In this document: one piece after another, positions 6,103-9,774 of the stretch | Numbering within the stretch: position 1 is the stretch's first letter | Layout: each line of letters starts with the position of its first letter | DNA from: Actinomycetota bacterium | GTDB taxonomy: Bacteria; Actinomycetota; Humimicrobiia; Humimicrobiales; Humimicrobiaceae | Assembly (NCBI GenBank): GCA_003155275.1 | Contig: PMCC01000013.1 | Coordinates: 31,958 to 41,731, forward strand | Length of the DNA: 9,774 nt | Direction: 5' to 3' | Translations under genes and position numbers: made by a program | The notes under the pieces: generated by a model | The model's database searches: none | What the model saw: the letters and a program-made list of their open reading frames with translations, nothing else | What the model was told of the DNA's origin: nothing

Positions 6103-7206
6103 ATGGGTAAGCTTAAATTTGCTGTTATAGGCGCAGGGCATGGCGGAAAGGCAATAGCTGCGCATCTCGCAATAAAAGGATTCCCGGTTAAATTATACAA
6201 CAGGACACTTTCCAAGATAATCCCTATTATCAAGATGGGCGGAATCGATATTGAAGGAGAAATAAGCGGGTTTGGCAAGCTTGACCTGGCTTCTGATAAC
6301 ATCGGTAATGTCATAAAGGATGCTGATATAATAATGGTAGTAGTCCCCGCATTTGCCCATGCTGCAATCGCCGAGAGATGCGCCCCCTATTTAAAAGACG
6401 GCCAGATAGTGCTTTTAAATCCGGGCCGCACGTGCGGTGCGCTTGAGTTTATAAATGTCCTGCGTGAGAGAGGCAACAACAGTGATGTCATAGTTTCTGA
6501 AGCCCAGACATTTATTTATGCCAGCAGGGGTATGGGACCTGCTTCTGTAAAGATATTCAGGATTAAACAGGCAATCCCGGTTGCAGCCATTCCGGCAATA
6601 AAAACTGAAGAAGCGCTTGATAAAATAAACGAAGCCTTTCCTGAATTTATTTCAGGGGCAAGCGTAATAGAGACAAGCTTTAATAATATCGGCGCTGTTT
6701 TCCATCCGGCCATCACAATCCTTAATGCAAGCAGGATAGAATCCACGATGGGTAATTTCCAGTTCTACATAGAAGGTGTCACACAATCGGTGGCAAGGGT
6801 TCTTGAAGAAGTGGATAAGGAAAGGGTTGAAGTTGCACATATACTGCGGTGTAAAAATGTATTAACTGCAATAGACTGGCTTACAATGGCCTACAATGTT
6901 GTTGAGGGCAACCTTTTTGATGCAATTCACTCAAATCCCGGGTACGTCGGTATAATGGCGCCCAGGATGACAAATGTCAGGTATATTACCGAAGATGTTC
7001 CCATGAGCCTTGTACCGATTGCTGAATTCGGCCGCGTTTTTGGTGTTAAAACGACAACAACAGATGCGCTTATTGATTTGGCCAATGTCATTTTTAAAAT
7101 AGATTTCAGAAAAACTGGCAGAAACCTGGTTCGTTTGGGGATGGATAATCTGACTCTTGATGAAATCAGGAATGTATTTATAGACGGCACACCGAAAAGA
7201 ACATGA
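6103..7206 (+). CDS. Opine (octopine/nopaline-type) dehydrogenase family protein
   Basis: Family members reversibly and reductively condense an amino acid with a 2-keto acid using NAD(P)H; the substrate here is unknown. The 367-residue product has an N-terminal Rossmann fold with VIGAGHGGKAIAAHL (glycines 10, 12, 14, 15) and a central segment IVLLNPGRTCGALEF (about 102-116). The C-terminal opine dehydrogenase domain includes NNIGAVFHPAITILNAS, where His201 fits the catalytic histidine of the family, and RYITEDVPMSLVP (293-305), a conserved family motif. The length is normal. ATG 6103 follows GAGGTGAT. The gene ends 19 bases before the B12-binding mutase-like gene, which has its own GGAGG, so the two probably form an operon. 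That context suggests it makes or consumes an amino-acid substrate linked to the corrinoid enzyme rather than acting as a fermentative pyruvate opine dehydrogenase. Confidence 0.88.
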   Translation: MGKLKFAVIGAGHGGKAIAAHLAIKGFPVKLYNRTLSKIIPIIKMGGIDIEGEISGFGKLDLASDNIGNVIKDADIIMVVVPAFAHAAIAERCAPYLKDGQIVLLNPGRTCGALEFINVLRERGNNSDVIVSEAQTFIYASRGMGPASVKIFRIKQAIPVAAIPAIKTEEALDKINEAFPEFISGASVIETSFNNIGAVFHPAITILNASRIESTMGNFQFYIEGVTQSVARVLEEVDKERVEVAHILRCKNVLTAIDWLTMAYNVVEGNLFDAIHSNPGYVGIMAPRMTNVRYITEDVPMSLVPIAEFGRVFGVKTTTTDALIDLANVIFKIDFRKTGRNLVRLGMDNLTLDEIRNVFIDGTPKRT

Positions 7207-7212
7207 TTTAAC

Positions 7213-7217
7213 GGAGG
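7213..7217 (+). promoter_or_regulatory. Ribosome binding site supporting a TTG start
   Basis: GGAGG at 7213-7217 lies 8 bases before TTG 7226, the only plausible start codon that preserves the complete cobalamin-binding domain. Confidence 0.75.
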
Positions 7218-7225
7218 TTTTTGGG

Positions 7226-8857
7226 TTGCGAAAAATCCTGGGAGCTGCGGTAGGAAGCTGTGTACATGTCGCCGGAATAATGAGTTTTTTAAATATTGCC
7301 CGGTCTTGCGGTTTTGAGACAAAGTTTTTTGGGCAGGCCATAGATATCGCCGAGCTTAAAAACCAGATTGAAAAGTATGACCCGGAAATAGTCGCATTAA
7401 GTTACAGGCTTTCTCCGGAAAGTGCTTTAGGCCTCTTTAATGGCTTTAATGATAGTGTAGTTAAAGTTTTTAGGGAAAAGACTTTTATACTGGGGACAAC
7501 AAAACCTGTTGCCGATATCCTGTCAGAGGCCGGAATCCTTAAATTATTCGACAGGGTTTTTACCGGAGGTGAGCCTCAGGAGGATGTCGAAAATTACCTC
7601 ACTGGCAAAAAGCTTCAATTATCGGGTATTAAGATCCCGCCCCAAACTCTTACAAAGAGGATAAGCTTTAAAAAGCCCTGGCCTCTTTTAAGACATCATT
7701 TTGGCAGGCCCACTCTTGAGGAGACAATAAAAGGAATAAAAAAAATATCAAAAAGCGGGCTTATTGATGTTGTCTCAATCGGCCCTGACCAGAATGCGCA
7801 GGAATTCTTTTTTAAGCCGGAAAAGATGAACCGCCTCCAGGATGGCGCAGGAGGGGTACCGGTAAGAGGGCCGGAAGATTTTAGAAAGCTTTACGCAGCG
7901 TCACGTTGCGGCAATTATCCTCTCATGCGATGCTACAGCGGAACAAATGATATCCTTAAATTTGCCGGGATACTCCTGGAAACAATAAACAATGCCTGGT
8001 GCGCTGTGCCTTTATGCTGGTATAGCGAGATAGACGCAAGAAGTGAAAGAAAGCTTGAAGATGCAGTAAGGGAAAACCAGCTGGTTATGAAATGGCACGG
8101 ACAGGAAGGTATTCCTGTGGAAGTAAACGAATCCCACCAGTGGAGCTTAAGATATACTACTGATGCCATAGCTGTAGCCGCTGCATACCTTGCGGCGTAC
8201 AATGCAAAGAAAATGGGGGTAAGGACTTATGTGTCCCAGTATATGTTTAATACCCCGCGCGAGACTTCTTTCACAATGGATCTTGCAAAAATGCTTGCAA
8301 AGATAGAGCTTATAGAGTCGCTTCATGATGATAATTTTTACAGCATCAGGGAATCAAGGACAGGACTATTCAGCATGCCTGCAAATTTAAACAAAGGGAA
8401 GGGGCAGCTTGGGTCATCGACCCTGCTGCAGATGCAGATAGAGCCGTCTATAGTTCATGTCGTTGCATATTGCGAATCAAGCTATGCAGCCAAACCGGAC
8501 GATATAACCCAGAGTTCTGAGATTGTGATAAAAGCCATAGAGAACTATCTAAACGGCTGCCCTGACATGAAAGCAGACAGTAATGTCCGGGACAGGAAAA
8601 AAGCCCTTATCAATGACGCAATGCTTATTATTGGGAAAATAAAGTCACTGGATAAGGGCTGCAGATTCGAGGACCCGTTGACTGAACCTGAGATAATCGG
8701 CGCAGCAGTACGCTGTGGAATACTGGATGCGCCCCAACTTGCAGGGGCCAGTGGTGCATGCGGCAAATTAAAAACGATGTTTGTCAACGGCGCAAATGTG
8801 CCGGTTGACGATTGCGGAAATACATTAACAGAATATGAGCGGTTGAGAAGTCTTTGA
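7226..8857 (+). CDS. Single-chain cobalamin-binding / glutamate-mutase-epsilon-like protein
   Basis: Probably a corrinoid-dependent isomerase of unknown substrate. Residues 1-125 look like a B12-binding Rossmann domain: GAAVGSCVHVAGIMSFLNIARSCGF contains Cys12-x-His14-x-x-Gly17, equal to DxHxxG with Asp replaced by Cys. Ser59 stands 42 residues after Gly17 and a LGT near residue 90 replaces the usual GG, the spacing expected for the SxL and GG parts of the motif. Residues about 150-543 resemble the barrel subunit of glutamate mutase (GlmE): a TLEETI segment, RCYSGTNDI (Arg235), VPLCWYSEIDARS, GIPVEVNESHQWS (Glu302) and AIAVAAAYLAAYNAKKMGVRTYV. The tail GAAVRCGILDAPQL is also GlmE-like. The 543-residue chain thus joins what are usually separate S and E subunits. 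TTG 7226 follows GGAGG by 8 bases. It is the second gene after the opine dehydrogenase. The barrel assignment is by motif comparison from memory. Confidence 0.75.
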   Translation: MRKILGAAVGSCVHVAGIMSFLNIARSCGFETKFFGQAIDIAELKNQIEKYDPEIVALSYRLSPESALGLFNGFNDSVVKVFREKTFILGTTKPVADILSEAGILKLFDRVFTGGEPQEDVENYLTGKKLQLSGIKIPPQTLTKRISFKKPWPLLRHHFGRPTLEETIKGIKKISKSGLIDVVSIGPDQNAQEFFFKPEKMNRLQDGAGGVPVRGPEDFRKLYAASRCGNYPLMRCYSGTNDILKFAGILLETINNAWCAVPLCWYSEIDARSERKLEDAVRENQLVMKWHGQEGIPVEVNESHQWSLRYTTDAIAVAAAYLAAYNAKKMGVRTYVSQYMFNTPRETSFTMDLAKMLAKIELIESLHDDNFYSIRESRTGLFSMPANLNKGKGQLGSSTLLQMQIEPSIVHVVAYCESSYAAKPDDITQSSEIVIKAIENYLNGCPDMKADSNVRDRKKALINDAMLIIGKIKSLDKGCRFEDPLTEPEIIGAAVRCGILDAPQLAGASGACGKLKTMFVNGANVPVDDCGNTLTEYERLRSL

Positions 8858-8954
8858 AATCAGATTTGATCATATAATAATTTTTTCCGGTGGATAATCA
8901 TATAAAAAACCAAATTAAAAAATATTTAAGGTTAATTTCAACAAACTTTTTAAT

Positions 8955-8969
8955 AATAATTGAATTATT
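8955..8969. promoter_or_regulatory. 15-bp palindrome upstream of the UPF0316 gene
   Basis: AATAATT (8955-8961) and AATTATT (8963-8969) are perfect complements around a single G. It covers the place where a -35 would be for the TATAAT at 8989. Being AT-only, it could be chance. Confidence 0.3.
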
Positions 8970-8994
8970 CGCTAATAATTAATCGGTTTATAAT
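8966..8994 (+). promoter_or_regulatory. Possible promoter of the UPF0316 gene
   Basis: A perfect TATAAT lies at 8989-8994, about 70 bases before ATG 9066, but at 17-18 bases upstream there is no recognisable -35. It may need an activator or be a chance match in AT-rich DNA. Confidence 0.3.
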
Positions 8995-9065
8995 CTTTAA
9001 CAAATTCATTATTATAAATATTTTTCAATGAAAAAATTATTTCTTATTAGTAAAGGCGGTTATAA

Positions 9066-9590
9066 ATGCAAATACTTCTCTGGTCGCTTACAGTATTTTT
9101 TGGAAGAATAGCCGATGTTTCCCTCGGAACAATAAGAATAAATTTTATTGTAAGGCATAAAAAGATATTTGCTGCGCTTGTAGGGTTCGTCGAAGTTACC
9201 ATCTTTATTTTTGTGATATCCAGGGTGATAACAAACCTTAACGGAAACATATATGGGGTATTGGCTTATGGCGCCGGCTTTTCAGCAGGGACTATTATTG
9301 GAATGTTTATATCTGAAAAACTTAATAAGGATATCATAAGCGTAAATATTATTTCAAAGGATAAGAGTAGTGAAATAGAGAATAAGCTTAGGCAGGAGGG
9401 TTTTGGGGCAACATGTTATGAAGGTATCGGCCGCGATGGCCCAGTGAAAGTAATAAATGTGATTTGCAATCATTCCCATATTCCAAAATTAAGTAAAATG
9501 GTACTTGAGCAGGACCCGAATTCTTTTTTAAACACTTATATGCTCGGAAGCCAAAAAGGCGGCTATTTCTATGGAATGAAAAAAAAGTGA
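9066..9590 (+). CDS. UPF0316 family membrane protein (DUF5698 + DUF2179)
   Basis: An inner-membrane protein of unknown function in the family of Bacillus YebE. The 174-residue product is of family length. Residues 1-90 hold about three hydrophobic helices with the family segment FFGRIADVSLGTIRINFIVRH, then FVEVTIFIFVISRVITNL and a Gly-rich helix AYGAGFSAGTIIGMFISEKL. The soluble C-terminal DUF2179 part (about 93-174) includes IENKLRQEGFGATCYEGIGRDGPVKVINVIC and the ending GGYFYGMKKK. The same small domain ends YitT-type membrane proteins, where a regulatory ligand-binding role has been proposed. AAAGGCGG (9052-9059) lies 6 bases before ATG 9066. It stands apart from the mutase gene (208-base gap), so it is probably transcribed separately. 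Confidence 0.9.
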   Translation: MQILLWSLTVFFGRIADVSLGTIRINFIVRHKKIFAALVGFVEVTIFIFVISRVITNLNGNIYGVLAYGAGFSAGTIIGMFISEKLNKDIISVNIISKDKSSEIENKLRQEGFGATCYEGIGRDGPVKVINVICNHSHIPKLSKMVLEQDPNSFLNTYMLGSQKGGYFYGMKKK

Positions 9591-9678
9591 AGCCATTTTT
9601 AATCTCCATATTTTCTTCATTTTTCAGCTATATAATTTATGGCAAATATATTTACAATTTTATTTGCAGGAGAATGTT

Positions 9679-9774
9679 ATGCAGCATACGGGAAGACCAG
9701 GAGGATTTTTTCTTTTATTTGGTATTCTTAGGTACCTTCCTTACATTGCAATCGGCTTTTTGGTCATCGCAATT
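9679..9774 (+). CDS. N-terminus of an unidentified membrane protein (partial)
   Basis: From ATG 9679 the frame stays open to the window edge for 32 codons, reading MQHTGRPGGFFLLFGILRYL and on into a hydrophobic segment, a likely first membrane helix. AGGAG at 9668-9672 lies 6 bases upstream. An ATG at 9674 in another frame is also open to the edge but gives a less natural sequence and lies too near the binding site. I cannot name the family from this fragment. Confidence 0.6.
   Translation, partial: MQHTGRPGGFFLLFGILRYLPYIAIGFLVIAI

Noticed and set aside
6927..7341. Two minus-strand open frames of about 130 codons across the dehydrogenase-mutase junction
   Set aside because: Both are antisense to strongly supported genes and read as low-quality shadow protein.
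8869..8905. Direct repeat ATCATATAA at 8869-8877 and 8897-8905 after the mutase gene
   Set aside because: Nine AT-rich bases repeated once; no mobile element or attachment-site context.

Overview
The window reads as chromosomal DNA of a low-GC anaerobic bacterium. Intergenic stretches are very AT-rich, Shine-Dalgarno sequences are strong (GGAGG, AGGTGA), one near-consensus sigma70 promoter is visible, and two genes probably start with TTG. Iron-sulfur and corrinoid proteins point to an anaerobe. Several families (DUF6512-like, UPF0316, the 4Fe-4S/CGCPGS protein) are common in Clostridia and related Gram-positive or uncultured lineages. I cannot place it more precisely from sequence alone.

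Layout. Positions 1-1167 (minus strand) hold an NHEJ operon: ku, then the start of ligD, overlapping by 11 bases; ligD runs off the left edge after 129 codons. Next come mscL (plus, with a C-terminal zinc ribbon) and a DUF6512-like membrane protein whose best start position has no standard start codon. Facing these on the minus strand are a TlpA/ResA-like thioredoxin lipoprotein and, downstream of it, a Ste24-type M48 membrane protease. A 310-base divergent intergenic region rich in dyads separates tlpA from a plus-strand dicluster ferredoxin-like gene. That gene has a TTGACA/TATCAT promoter with a perfect 7-7-7 inverted repeat over its spacer and -10.

Positions 6103-8857 hold the most interesting unit: an opine (octopine/nopaline-type) dehydrogenase followed 19 bases later by a single-chain protein. 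That protein joins a cobalamin-binding domain to a glutamate-mutase-epsilon-like barrel. Together they look like an uncharacterised B12-linked amino-acid pathway. The right end holds a UPF0316 membrane protein and the first 32 codons of an unidentified membrane protein.

No tRNA, rRNA, CRISPR array, insertion sequence or phage gene was seen. No GC-rich hairpin followed by a T-run was found in any gap I read by eye.
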